Assembly: GCA_964371945.1 (NCBI GenBank)
Contig: CAYJPA010000013.1
Coordinates: 1-64,000, forward strand
Length of the DNA stretch: 64,000 nt
Direction: 5' to 3'
Source of the DNA: CAYJPA01 sp964371945
GTDB taxonomy: Bacteria > Chloroflexota > Chloroflexia > Thermomicrobiales > UBA6265
Shown: piece after piece, positions 9,405 to 17,721 of the stretch
Layout: every line of letters begins with the position of its first letter
Numbering within the stretch: the stretch's first letter is position 1
Notes under the pieces: model-generated
The model's database searches: none
Told to the model about the DNA's origin: nothing
Seen by the model: the letters and a program-made list of their open reading frames with translations, nothing else
Translations under genes and position numbers: made by a program

Positions 9405-10075
9405 TCAACCGCGTTTGGCGGTTGATGAAGAGATACCAGATCGCGAGCGAAGCGCTTGTGCTGATCGCGACCAGAAAGAGAGCTAGCGGCCCCTCATTGC
9501 CGCTCGAACCCGCCCCATAGATCGAGCCACCGTACATCGACGAACTGCTCGACGAGTCCTCGTCCCGCGGCATGCGCAGATACGGAACGATGAGCACCAA
9601 ATCGTACGCGAGGAAGCCGGCGAACTGCGCCCCGGCGTGCGTCCACTCTCGCCGATACGCGCCGTAAACAAAGAATGCGACAGACCCCCATCAGGCTGAG
9701 ACCGATGATGGTCGACCATTCCGGTCGCGGATCCCACGGGAAGACATTTCGGTGCTGAAGTATCAAGCGAACCGAAGCCACAAGCAGCACGAGTGGGAAG
9801 ATCACCATGCCGACCGCGATCGGCTTCGGAGCCGCGATGGTTCGTTTCGATTCTGCTGGTGCACTCCATCGAAAGACGAGGACGGCCATTGTCAGAAGCG
9901 CAGATACAACGAGGACGTTCGGACTGAGCTCGGCCGATTCCTCCTGGATCGCCTGGATGGAAAGGTACAGGGCAGTTCCAACCGAATTGACCGCAACGGT
10001 AACAACAACTCCCGCCAGGGCCGCGAGCTCCCCGGTCACAGCTATCCTGAGCAATGAGCCCGCGAACGCGATCAA
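9385..10075 (-). pseudogene. Multi-pass membrane protein, frameshifted at a five-C run
   Basis: The reading frame from TTG 10075 codes for hydrophobic segments (AALAGVVVTVAVNSVGTALYL, VLVVSALLTMAVLVF, IAVGMVIFPLVLLVASV, STIIGLSLMG) and then degenerates. Removing one base from the run of five C at 9685-9689 restores a continuous ending: SVAFFVYGAYRREWTHAGAQ, FAGFLAYDLVLIVPYLRM, a serine/glycine-rich loop, then a last helix LALFLVAISTSASLAIWYLF. The intact product would have about 230 residues and 5-6 helices. No family was recognised. Sequence upstream of the TTG stays coding-like (RAITYRVAGVHLIAF) back to the in-frame TAG that ends the small protein at 10130, so the true start is unclear. A homopolymer sequencing error is the simplest explanation for the shift. 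Confidence 0.6.
9404..9426. terminator. Symmetric hairpin at the folC convergent 3' end
   Basis: A perfect 9-bp inverted repeat, ATCAACCGC / GCGGTTGAT with a 5-nt loop, starts at the last base of the folC stop and lies inside the overlapping 3' end of the opposite gene. There is no T run, so it may act as a weak bidirectional terminator or an mRNA end stabiliser. Confidence 0.5.
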
Positions 10076-10129
10076 GTGAACGCCCGCAACCCGGTATGTT
10101 ATTGCTCGGACCTGCCATCTCGAGAGCGG

Positions 10130-10285
10130 CTAGACCTGCTCCGATAGGAAATAGGATGCCGCGCTCGCGACGACCAGGAGCAGAAGGAGCGCCAGGCAGA
10201 TGACGCGAGCGGTTCGATCCTCGAACTGAGCCACCCATGAGTTAGTCCGCCTGTCCGCGATTTGAATCAGCGCTCCTTCCGACAT
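10130..10285 (-). CDS. Small single-helix membrane protein (51 aa)
   Basis: The ATG at 10285 is preceded by GGAG with 6-nt spacing and was chosen over the ATG at 10357. The product has a hydrophilic N-terminus (residues 1-27) and one hydrophobic helix, VICLALLLLLVVASAASYFL, near the C-terminus. It belongs to no family I recognise. It sits directly upstream of, and in the same frame as, the frameshifted membrane protein, separated from that frame only by a TAG stop. This could mean two tightly coupled genes or one gene interrupted by a stop. Confidence 0.5.
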   Translation of the reverse strand: MSEGALIQIADRRTNSWVAQFEDRTARVICLALLLLLVVASAASYFLSEQV

Positions 10286-10390
10286 CGCGGTCTCCGCTTC
10301 GCTCCATCCGCCGTTTCTGACGCCGCCATCATCAACGCGAAAGGCACTCAAGAGCATCGGTGATGTTGCCTACTTGAAAGGGTGGCAAGA

Positions 10391-10424
10391 AACGAAAAAC
10401 GGATCCCGGCATATCGGAGCCCGT
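10391..10424 (-). terminator. Rho-independent terminator of the small two-helix membrane protein
   Basis: On the minus strand a GC-rich imperfect stem (ACGGGCTCCG / CCGGGATCCGT, small bulges) is followed by TTTTTCGTTTCTT. It lies 25 nt downstream of the stop at 10450. Confidence 0.75.
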
Positions 10425-10449
10425 TCTCTGTGATCTTCAATTGCGGCAG

Positions 10450-10683
10450 TTATTGATCGCGTTGCGATCCGTATTTGGCAGCCGCGGCGGCTTCTTCGGC
10501 TTCTTCAGTCTTCCGATACCAGGCAATGCCGATCACCGTCGCGACGCTACCCGCGATCATGAAGACGAAGCCAAGACTCATCATGCCATCATCTTGAGGC
10601 GAGTACGAGGTAGCCATGCCAATGAGCAGCAATCCGACCGATGCCGCGACGGCACCAATTGAAAGCACCAAACGGCTGATCAT
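10450..10683 (-). CDS. Small two-helix membrane protein
   Basis: 77 aa from the ATG at 10683. Two hydrophobic helices (LVLSIGAVAASVGLLLIGMA and GMMSLGFVFMIAGSVATVIGIAW) are joined by a short polar turn (TSYSPQDD). The C-terminal tail (KTEEAEEAAAAAKYG) is acidic and alanine-rich and probably cytoplasmic. The family was not recognised. It has its own terminator downstream and a perfect TATAAT upstream, so it is likely transcribed alone. Confidence 0.6.
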   Translation of the reverse strand: MISRLVLSIGAVAASVGLLLIGMATSYSPQDDGMMSLGFVFMIAGSVATVIGIAWYRKTEEAEEAAAAAKYGSQRDQ

Positions 10684-10801
10684 TGCTTCTCGCCTTTCTC
10701 CCGCCGAACCCGACCACAACATGGCCGGGCGAAGTCCATCTGTATGCGTAGGCTACTGGAAAAGCGTTGCGCCGTCGAGATGCATCGCGGCGTCTGTGCT
10801 C

Positions 10802-10807
10802 ATTATA
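10802..10807 (-). promoter_or_regulatory. Candidate -10 box (TATAAT) for the small membrane protein
   Basis: A perfect TATAAT on the minus strand lies about 120 nt upstream of the ATG at 10683. No good -35 hexamer is seen at 16-18 nt, so this rests on the -10 alone. Confidence 0.4.
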
Positions 10808-10936
10808 GAATCAGTCCATTGTTCCCGCGTAGCAACGCGAATTCGACTGGACTGGCGAGTAACATCTTCGAAACGTTGTTGCACTCAACAACTTTTCCTC
10901 GACCGTTTTCTTCAAGAACACCTGCCTAAAATTCAG

Positions 10937-10942
10937 TATAAT
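10937..10942 (+). promoter_or_regulatory. Candidate -10 box (TATAAT) for the ABC-2 exporter operon
   Basis: A perfect TATAAT on the plus strand is 63 nt upstream of the ATG at 11005. No clear -35 box is present. Together with the opposite box at 10802 it makes the 320-bp gap a divergent promoter region. Confidence 0.45.
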
Positions 10943-11004
10943 GAGCTCACATGGCTCTGGGCGATCGGCAATCGCCGGTCTCCCGAGCTCAAAAACGGGT
11001 GCCA

Positions 11005-11871
11005 ATGAACGCCGACGTTCCGATGCTCTCCCTCGACAACCTACAAAAGCACTATGGCGATGTGCATGCGGTTGATGGCATCTCATTCACGGTCAATCCA
11101 GGCGAGATTTTCGGGCTTTTGGGCCACAACGGCGCGGGCAAAACCACCACGATTCGAATGCTCACCGGTCGAACGCGCCCAACTGGGGGCAGCGCCAAGG
11201 TCGCCGGGTTCGACATCGTATCCGAGCGGGACCACATCAAGCCGCTCATCAATCTCGTCTTCGAAGAACAAAACCACTTTGAGCGACTGACCGGCCGTGA
11301 CAACCTCGAGGTTTTTGCGGATTTGTATGGCGTTTCCCGGAGCCGGGTCGACGAGCTCCTCGAGACCGTCAAGCTCACCGACGCGGCGAAGCGAAGAGTC
11401 AAGACTTATTCCACCGGTATGAAGCAGCGCCTGCTCGTCGCCAGATCGCTGATCAATCGACCGCGACTGCTCTTTCTCGATGAACCGACCCGTGGGCTCG
11501 ACCCAGCGTCGGCGCATGATCTGCGCGTATTGGTGATGAAACTGAGTGACGAAGGTACAACCGTATTTTTGACCACGCACTACATGGAAGAGGCCGACGA
11601 GTTGTGTGACCGGGTCGCGTTTCTCACGTCCGGAAAGATCGTGGCGCTCGACACACCGCGGGAGCTTAAACTGAGATATGGCAGTCGCGAAGCGATTGTC
11701 GTGCTCGACGATCGTAGCGAACATCGAGTTTCGCTCGAGCACGTTGGGGATCTTCGTCAGCTCACACAATGGCTGGACGATGGGCGTGTGTTGACCGTGC
11801 ATTCCCAGGAAGGCAGTCTGGAAGACGTTTTCATCGCGCTCGCCGGCGCACCTGAAAGCGATCGCCCATGA
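11005..11871 (+). CDS. ABC-2 type exporter, ATP-binding subunit
   Basis: A 288-aa cytoplasmic ATPase. It shows Walker A (GHNGAGKTT, about residues 42-50), the ABC signature in its exporter form (YSTGMKQRL), Walker B with D-loop (LLFLDEPTRGLDP) and the switch His (TTHYMEEADELCD). The C-terminal extension of about 70 residues (VVLDDRSEHRV...) is usual for DrrA/CcmA-like subunits. Start ATG 11005 was preferred; the open frame reaches 10951 but begins within the promoter. Its last four bases (ATGA) overlap the start of the permease gene, so the two are translationally coupled. The substrate is unknown; relatives export drugs, lipids or polymers. Confidence 0.9.
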   Translation: MNADVPMLSLDNLQKHYGDVHAVDGISFTVNPGEIFGLLGHNGAGKTTTIRMLTGRTRPTGGSAKVAGFDIVSERDHIKPLINLVFEEQNHFERLTGRDNLEVFADLYGVSRSRVDELLETVKLTDAAKRRVKTYSTGMKQRLLVARSLINRPRLLFLDEPTRGLDPASAHDLRVLVMKLSDEGTTVFLTTHYMEEADELCDRVAFLTSGKIVALDTPRELKLRYGSREAIVVLDDRSEHRVSLEHVGDLRQLTQWLDDGRVLTVHSQEGSLEDVFIALAGAPESDRP

Positions 11872-12959
11872 TGCGCTTGACCCGGATCAAGACAATCATT
11901 TGGAAGGACTTGCGGGACGCGATTCGCGATACTCGAGTGTTGATCGCCCTCGTTCTGCCGCTTGGCATCGGCATCTTTTACAACTTTTCGTTCGATGACG
12001 ACGATGCGGTGACCAAGGCCAAAGTCGCATATTACGCTGTTGAGCAGAGCTCTCTGCCAGGGAACCTTTCCACCGTGGTTGGTGAAACGGTCGATCTCCA
12101 GTTCTTTCAAGCGGGGAGCAAGAAAGAGGTCGAGGAGGAGCTGCGCGACAAGAACGCCGACCTTGGAATCATCATTCCAGCCGGATTCGACTCGGCGATA
12201 GCGCGTGGAGAGCACCCAAAACTTGAGATTCTCCAGCCTTCGACCACCACAATTGGAGGCGATTACATCACCGCGGCGATCGAACCGGCGTTGCGACTTC
12301 TAGCAGGGCAATCGCCGCCGGCAGAGCTCATAATCTCCGTTGCCGCCGATCCCTCCGAGTCAGAAACGGCGATCGACAAGGTGGGTCTCAGGCGGTGGGC
12401 GGTGCTCGCGTCGATCACGATGATGATCGGCATGATCGCGATGCTCGCGATTCCAGTGGTCCTGGCCGAGGAGACCGAGAAGAAGACGCTCGATGCGTTG
12501 GTCCTTGTTTCAACGCATTTCGAGGTGGTCGCGGCGAAGGCGCTGCTCGGCGTTATTTATGTCGCCGTTATGGTTCCGCTGCTGCTCGCGGTGACGCAGT
12601 TCCGGCCAGAAAAACTGCCGCTGTTTGTCGTCACGCTCTTCTTACTGAGCTTGGCCTTGCTTGGCCTGGGTTTGCTGATGGCGGGTTTCTTCAAGAACGC
12701 GAATCAGCTCAATACCTGGTCCGGCATCTTCCTGCTCCCTGTGATCGCCCCCGCGTTCATCATCGGATTGCCGGCACCCGACGCCGTCAGGATCGGGGCC
12801 GAAGCGTTTCCGACCGGCGCGGCAACAAAGCTCCTGATGAACAGCGTGTCCGACGAGCGGGTTTTCAGCAACAATGGGATCGCATTTGCGATCATCGTGT
12901 TATGGGGCATCGCCGCCTACCTGCTTCTGCTCTGGCAACTCTCTCGCCGGGAGGCGTAG
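11868..12959 (+). CDS. ABC-2 type exporter, permease subunit
   Basis: A 363-aa membrane protein coupled to the ATPase by an ATGA overlap. It has one N-terminal helix (VLIALVLPLGIGIFYNFSF), a large extracytoplasmic loop of about 150 residues typical of the ABC2_membrane_3 (NatB/YhaP-like) layout, and then five helices in the C-terminal half (for example MMIGMIAMLAIPVVLAEE, FVVTLFLLSLALLGLGLLMA and IAFAIIVLWGIAAYLLLLW). The EETEKKTLDALVLVS motif after the second helix is the family's hallmark for contact with the ATPase. The substrate cannot be inferred. Confidence 0.87.
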   Translation: MMRLTRIKTIIWKDLRDAIRDTRVLIALVLPLGIGIFYNFSFDDDDAVTKAKVAYYAVEQSSLPGNLSTVVGETVDLQFFQAGSKKEVEEELRDKNADLGIIIPAGFDSAIARGEHPKLEILQPSTTTIGGDYITAAIEPALRLLAGQSPPAELIISVAADPSESETAIDKVGLRRWAVLASITMMIGMIAMLAIPVVLAEETEKKTLDALVLVSTHFEVVAAKALLGVIYVAVMVPLLLAVTQFRPEKLPLFVVTLFLLSLALLGLGLLMAGFFKNANQLNTWSGIFLLPVIAPAFIIGLPAPDAVRIGAEAFPTGAATKLLMNSVSDERVFSNNGIAFAIIVLWGIAAYLLLLWQLSRREA

Positions 12960-12974
12960 AGTCCTGGACGCTTC

Positions 12975-14135
12975 TCAGGCGCCGCCGGCGATGATCCTGT
13001 CGTACGCCGCTTTGTCAGTGGCGCCCTCGGTCGAGATCACGAGCGCACGCTTCCCGGACAGATTGCCTCCAAAGTCTTCATTCCAGGTCATAAGGCCCGC
13101 AATCCCGGCTGCTCCGCATTCACCGGCGACGATTCCCTCACCCGCCAACGCGCGCATCGCGACTCGCGCTCGTTCATCGTCAATGGCGATGAACGCATCG
13201 ATTCCGCGGGAAATGACGGGCCAGGCAAGCGGCGACGGGATGCCGCAATTCAGCCCGGACATGATCGAATCGTGTGGTCCGGGAAGCTCCACGATCTCCC
13301 CCGCTTCGATCGACGACAACGCGCATGCGGCATGGGCCGGTTCGACGCCAAGAATGAATGGCTCAACCGTTATGTCGCGTTGTCGGAAATGGCCCACGAC
13401 CGCCGCGGCAAAGGCTCCTACTCCGATCTGAACGGCAACGAGATCCGGCGGTTCTTCGTTCAGTTTCGAGATCTCGTCGTCGACTTCCCACAAGATCGTG
13501 GAGTAACCCTCGATCACCCATCTCGGAACAGCTTCATAACCCGGCCATGAAGTATCGGAGATCACGAGTGTCCGCTCGCCGACCTCGCCCGCCGAGCGTG
13601 CAACCGCTTCGTCGTAGGTTCCGTCATGCACGATGACTTCAGCGCCTTCGCCTCCAATGGCCTCGATTCGTGCGGGCGACATGTCCGACGGGACCAGAAT
13701 CCGAGCCGAGAACCCGAGGAGCTTCGCCATTCTCGCCACCGCGCGACCGTGATTGCCGTCGGTTGCGCACGCGAGCGTCATCGGTCTTAGCGGGGCAAAC
13801 CGTCCGGCGAGCTCCTCGATCGTCGACCAGGACTCGAGCGCTCGCCCGGTCCGATGCTCGAGCATCTCTTTTGCCGCGCGATAGACGGCCCAGGACGCGC
13901 CCATGATCTTGAACGCGGGCAAACCCATCCGGCTCGATTCGTCTTTGACCCATAACCGCTTCAAACCGAGTTGGGCGGCGATCGTCGGAGCTGCGAGGAG
14001 CGGCGTCGGCGCGTAGCCAGGCAACTGACGGTGAAATCGCATCGGCTCGCGAGACGGGTTCGCCGAATCGACTTGATGATCTCCTTGGACGAGATGAACG
14101 CGCTCGGACCGATCGATCTCGGTGAGGACTCTCAT
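12975..14135 (-). CDS. Diaminopropionate ammonia-lyase-like PLP enzyme
   Basis: A 386-aa fold-type II PLP enzyme. The Schiff-base lysine lies in LPAFKIMGAS (Lys76), preceded by LWVKDESSRMGL. The ATDGNHGRAVA block is more like diaminopropionate ammonia-lyase (DAPAL/YgeX) than threonine synthase. Further down are IGVGAFAAAVVGHFR and GLNCGIPSPLAWP, also DAPAL-like. Such enzymes turn 2,3-diaminopropionate into pyruvate and ammonia. The start ATG at 14135 overlaps the stop of the upstream M20 peptidase (ATGA), so the pair is coupled. In Escherichia coli, ygeX (DAPAL) is next to ygeY (M20 peptidase), which supports the call. A general threonine dehydratase-like role is the main alternative. Confidence 0.8.
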   Translation of the reverse strand: MRVLTEIDRSERVHLVQGDHQVDSANPSREPMRFHRQLPGYAPTPLLAAPTIAAQLGLKRLWVKDESSRMGLPAFKIMGASWAVYRAAKEMLEHRTGRALESWSTIEELAGRFAPLRPMTLACATDGNHGRAVARMAKLLGFSARILVPSDMSPARIEAIGGEGAEVIVHDGTYDEAVARSAGEVGERTLVISDTSWPGYEAVPRWVIEGYSTILWEVDDEISKLNEEPPDLVAVQIGVGAFAAAVVGHFRQRDITVEPFILGVEPAHAACALSSIEAGEIVELPGPHDSIMSGLNCGIPSPLAWPVISRGIDAFIAIDDERARVAMRALAGEGIVAGECGAAGIAGLMTWNEDFGGNLSGKRALVISTEGATDKAAYDRIIAGGA

Positions 14136-15265
14136 CCGCAGAAGTCCCGGGCGACCGCCAGATAGATTTGGCGGCACTGCTCGACCGAATCCAGATCGAC
14201 CCATTCGCTGGCAGCGTGCGCGCCATCACCGGTCGGTCCGTAGACCACTGTTGGGATGCCTGCCGCGCTTAGGAGCGCCGAATCCATCCAGCCGGTCGTC
14301 TCACGGAACAGTTCGTCGTGGCCGACAACCGATTTGGCCGCGCGTCGGACCGCCTCCGCGATGGGTGTGTTTGGCGTCACTTCAAACGGATCACGCACAA
14401 CCCCGATTCGGATTTCGGCCTTGAATTTCGGATCGTCTGCGCCGGCTTTCGCCACAATCTCTCGAAGTTCGCGTTCGACCTTTTCCGCTGTTTCGCCGGG
14501 AATCGTTCGCCGCTCGAGTTGGAGCACGCATCGATCCGGGTAGGTCGAGAGCTCGATCCCGCCCTCGATCAGCGAGGCATGGACGGAAGCGGACTCGACC
14601 ATCGGATGGATTGGCCCGGCTCGAAGTGACTTATCAAGCTCTTCAAGCCCGACGAGCACCCGGCCCATCTTGGCGATCGCGTCGATCCCGACATGCAGCC
14701 GCGATCCATGCGCGGCTTCGCCAATCGTTTCGATCTCGGCCCAGACGAACCCCTTGTGCGCGATCAACGTTTGCATGTCGCTGGGCTCGGTCACAATCGC
14801 CGCGTCGGCTCGGAAGTCGCGCACGATCGCCCGCGTACCGATGCTGGCGTACTCCTCGTCCGTCACGGCGGTGACGATCAGATCACCGCGCAGTGGGGAC
14901 TTGGCGACCTCAGCGGCGACCAACATGATCGCGGCGAGGCTGCCCTTCATATCGAACGAGCCGCGACCGTAGAGTCTGTTTCCTTCGACCCGCGGTTCCA
15001 GAGCCCCGTCCGGACCGCCCAGTCCAACAGTGTCCATGTGCGCGTTGAGCATGAGCGAACGGCCGCCGCCCGTGCCGCGCACGATACCGATGACATTCGG
15101 CCGGTTCAGCGTGGATTCCTGGAACGTGACTTCGACGCCTTGGTAACTCAGCCAGTCACCGACGAAGCGGGCGATCGCCGCTTCGCCGGCGCCGCCTGGA
15201 ACCAGATCGGGATTGACGGAATCGATCGCGACCAGGTCGCTCAACAGTTTCGTGAGATCGGGCAT
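14132..15265 (-). CDS. M20 family metallopeptidase/deacylase (ArgE/DapE/YgeY-like)
   Basis: A 377-aa cytosolic zinc hydrolase. The metal-binding blocks are visible: NAHMDTVG (His and Asp ligands), YGRGSFDMKGSLAA, TDEEYASIGT (catalytic Glu and ligand Glu) and IVTEPSDM. The dimerisation domain sits in the middle (HGSRLHVGIDAIAKMG...). Near the C-terminus, YGPTGDGAHAASEWVDLD supplies the last His ligand. The start ATG 15265 has AGAGG in front of it and was preferred to GTG 15277. It is the first gene of a two-gene unit with the DAPAL-like lyase, so the natural substrate may be an N-acyl or dipeptide form of a diamino acid. That substrate is inference from context. Confidence 0.85.
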   Translation of the reverse strand: MPDLTKLLSDLVAIDSVNPDLVPGGAGEAAIARFVGDWLSYQGVEVTFQESTLNRPNVIGIVRGTGGGRSLMLNAHMDTVGLGGPDGALEPRVEGNRLYGRGSFDMKGSLAAIMLVAAEVAKSPLRGDLIVTAVTDEEYASIGTRAIVRDFRADAAIVTEPSDMQTLIAHKGFVWAEIETIGEAAHGSRLHVGIDAIAKMGRVLVGLEELDKSLRAGPIHPMVESASVHASLIEGGIELSTYPDRCVLQLERRTIPGETAEKVERELREIVAKAGADDPKFKAEIRIGVVRDPFEVTPNTPIAEAVRRAAKSVVGHDELFRETTGWMDSALLSAAGIPTVVYGPTGDGAHAASEWVDLDSVEQCRQIYLAVARDFCG

Positions 15266-15341
15266 GTTACCTCTCACATTCGACCAGCCGTGTGCACTTC
15301 GCTGGCAACTCTATCCGAACACGAACTTGACTGCTTTGGAG

Positions 15342-16634
15342 TCAGGCTGCCTGGGCAATCGGTTCGGTCTCGATCGCCACTGGAGTCTGAACGGCGCCGC
15401 GCAATGGAGAGAGGATCAACCATCCGACCGCCAGGAACATCCCGAATTCGCCGACCACGAGCGTCATTGGGAGACCGATCAGCCCTCCTAGCGCACCCCC
15501 GATCAATGAACCGATCGGCATCATCCCGCGCGCAACGAAGGTGAAGGTCGCGTTCACACGGCCCAAATACGCATCGGGCGTGATCGCCTGGCGAAGACTG
15601 ATCGCATTCACGGCATAGACCAGCAGCGTCAGCCATTGGAGAAACTCGGCCGCGACCACGAGCGGAAGCGCGATCGATGGAACCAGGATCGCGAGCGGCA
15701 CCAGCAGGCCAGTCGCGCCAAATCCGAACTGAGCGCCAATCAAGGTCCATCCGGTACCGAACTGTTGTGCAATTCGACCGGCCACGAGTGATCCGATCAG
15801 CGCACCGACTCCGCCGGCGGCGAAGACAAGTCCGATCTGGGTAGATCCTAGCCCGAGCTCGCGGTTCATGTAGATCACATAAACCGCCATGAAGATGTAT
15901 CCGGTGAGATTGGTCACCGCGGAACAACCGGCGAGTGCCCGCAGAGTCGGCTCGTGACCGACAAAGCGGAGCCCATTGCCGATTTGCTGCCAGATCGTCT
16001 CGTCGTGGGGCGCCGGTTCCCGCTCCGGCTCTTCCGTTTCGATCCTTCGCAAAAAGAGCGCCGATGCCAAAAAAGAAAATGCGTCGACGAGCATCGCAAA
16101 CGGCGCCGTCAACACGCCGACCAGCACGCCGCCAATGAATGGACCGGCCACCTGCGCGCCCGACGCGCTGGCCTCGAGCCTGCTGTTGGCTTCGACCAGT
16201 CGATCTCGCCCGACAAGCGATGGCAAAAACGACATGTACGACACATCGAAGAAGACCGTGAAGATACCGACGGCGAAAGCGACCACGTAGAGCAGCGGCA
16301 TGCTCAGGAGGTCAAAGATCGCAGCAATCGGGATTGACAAAAGGAGGAACGCGCGAGCCAAATCCGCTCCGATCAAAACCGGTCTGCGTTTTCGGCGTTC
16401 GATCCAGGCGCCGGCGAAGAGTCCGATGAGCACCATCGGCGCCTGGCCGGCCGCCGCGAGTGCGCCCACCTCGAATGCGGACGCGTCGAGGGTGATCGCC
16501 GCCAACAACGGCAGCGCGAGCATCGAAACCTGTGATCCGATCCAGGAAAAGGAATCCGCGGTCCAAAACCGCACAAAATCGCGGTTCGACCAGAGCCCCG
16601 TTCGAGCCCGGAAACGCCGATTGATTGAAAACAT
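15342..16634 (-). CDS. MFS exporter (EntS/drug-efflux type)
   Basis: A 430-aa, about 12-helix major facilitator protein from ATG 16634. The N-terminus (NRDFVRFWTADSFSWIGSQV) and the loop after helix 2 (GAWIERRKRRPVLIGADLAR) match the EntS/MFS_3 class. Residues AGGVGALIGSLVAGRIAQQFG in the second half fit as well. The substrate is unknown; the class exports siderophores, macrolides and other drugs. The ATG has a GGGGG Shine-Dalgarno 9 nt upstream that can pair with CCCC in the leader (see the leader feature). It is related in type, though not in sequence detail, to the frameshifted MFS gene at 2.9 kb. Confidence 0.88.
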   Translation of the reverse strand: MFSINRRFRARTGLWSNRDFVRFWTADSFSWIGSQVSMLALPLLAAITLDASAFEVGALAAAGQAPMVLIGLFAGAWIERRKRRPVLIGADLARAFLLLSIPIAAIFDLLSMPLLYVVAFAVGIFTVFFDVSYMSFLPSLVGRDRLVEANSRLEASASGAQVAGPFIGGVLVGVLTAPFAMLVDAFSFLASALFLRRIETEEPEREPAPHDETIWQQIGNGLRFVGHEPTLRALAGCSAVTNLTGYIFMAVYVIYMNRELGLGSTQIGLVFAAGGVGALIGSLVAGRIAQQFGTGWTLIGAQFGFGATGLLVPLAILVPSIALPLVVAAEFLQWLTLLVYAVNAISLRQAITPDAYLGRVNATFTFVARGMMPIGSLIGGALGGLIGLPMTLVVGEFGMFLAVGWLILSPLRGAVQTPVAIETEPIAQAA

Positions 16635-16638
16635 GAAG

Positions 16639-16722
16639 ATAGCCCCCAATATCACATACGGGGAACGCACCGCGCGTTCGCCCCGCTGTCCACCTGCGCG
16701 TTAGGTGTTGCCAGACAGCGGG
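16639..16722 (-). promoter_or_regulatory. Highly structured 5' leader of the MFS gene (candidate riboswitch or attenuator)
   Basis: Reading the minus strand, a perfect 9-bp stem CCCGCUGUC / GACAGCGGG (16722-16714 with 16690-16682) encloses a one-sided 6-nt bulge UGGCAA and an inner 5-bp hairpin CACCU / AGGUG with the loop AACGCGC. A second hairpin GAACGC / GCGUUC follows. A third, CCCC / GGGG with a 12-nt loop, covers the GGGGG Shine-Dalgarno, 9 nt before the ATG at 16634. The GGGG at the end of the first stem could compete for the same CCCC. A two-codon open frame (ATG AGC TAA) lies just upstream at about 16735. I do not recognise a named riboswitch class. Confidence 0.5.
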
Positions 16723-16944
16723 CTTTTAGCTCATTAAGACAAACAACAACATCAGATCGCTTCCATCAACCGAAGGACGGTTCCAGCACGATGCCCTGGA
16801 GTCATCCTAGAGCACGATCAGGGCGAATGCAATCGCTTCTTTGTTTGTTCGGCGCGTAGCAGCATCACAGGCGCAATGAATTGCGCGACAACAACCAGGG
16901 CGGTTGGATTAAATCGGACCAGGGTACCGAGGTCGCAAGTCCGA

Positions 16945-17721
16945 CTACCGGTTTCGCTCGGCGCGGACAAACAACCAGGTGCCGGCGATCATGCTGGCCG
17001 CGAATCCTACTGTGATGATCGTCAGGTTGAATGGAATGCTCTGTAGCAGCACTTTCGAGCGATCCGGGGAATTGTGATAGAAAATGCCGCGCGTGAGATC
17101 GACCGCGTAACGCAACGGCGACACGCGTGAGAATGCCTCGAGATACCAGGGCAATTCCTTGATCGGTGAAAAGACGCCTGCCAGGAAGAATTGCGGCAGG
17201 AAGATGAACGGGAAGAGTTGCTGGGCCGTGCGCTGGCTTGGTATGTTTGCCAGCAGCACGATTCCAAACGCCCCGCCGAAGATGCAGCAAACGAACGCGA
17301 CCGGGATCAGAGCAAGTGCCTGACCGATGCCCATCGGCACCCGCAACACGAAGCCGATCGCCAGCAGCGCGATTCCCTGGCACATCGCCACCGAGGTCTC
17401 GCCTAGGATCTTGCCGAAGACGATGGCATATCGCGAGATCGGCGCGACGAAGATCTCCTGGCTGAAGTCGTTCTCGCGATCCTCGATCAGCGAAACCACC
17501 CCGAGCGCGGACGACTGAAAGAGCGTTTGCGCGAATACGCCGGTAAACGTGAAGGCGAGGAAGTTGTAGCCCGCGTTTTCGCCGAGATTCGCCTGCAGGC
17601 TGCCGCCCAGGACCGCAACAAAGATCAACGGAAAGACGAGCGTCGATACGATTCTGAGCGGATCGCGAAGGAATTTGAGCAGATCGCGAAAGGCAATCGT
17701 GATGATTGGATTCGCGTTCAT
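16945..17721 (-). CDS. ABC-2 type exporter, permease subunit (DrrB-like)
   Basis: 258 aa with six predicted helices. It starts with the amphipathic helix ITIAFRDLLKFLRDPLRIVS and the first membrane helix ending FVAVLGGSLQ. The ABC-2 hallmark SLIEDRENDFSQEIFVAPISR sits in the loop after helix 2, and the late segment FFLAGVFSPIKELPWYLEAF is typical of DrrB/NodJ permeases. Start ATG 17721 overlaps the stop of the upstream ATPase gene (ATGA). With that ATPase it should form a drug or lipid-like exporter in the cell membrane; the substrate is unknown. Confidence 0.9.
   Translation of the reverse strand: MNANPIITIAFRDLLKFLRDPLRIVSTLVFPLIFVAVLGGSLQANLGENAGYNFLAFTFTGVFAQTLFQSSALGVVSLIEDRENDFSQEIFVAPISRYAIVFGKILGETSVAMCQGIALLAIGFVLRVPMGIGQALALIPVAFVCCIFGGAFGIVLLANIPSQRTAQQLFPFIFLPQFFLAGVFSPIKELPWYLEAFSRVSPLRYAVDLTRGIFYHNSPDRSKVLLQSIPFNLTIITVGFAASMIAGTWLFVRAERNR

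Noticed and set aside
9483..10238. 251-codon minus-strand open frame
   Set aside because: It is out of frame with the membrane helices seen at 9494-10075 and reads as low-quality Arg/Gly-rich sequence. The frameshifted membrane protein explains the region better.
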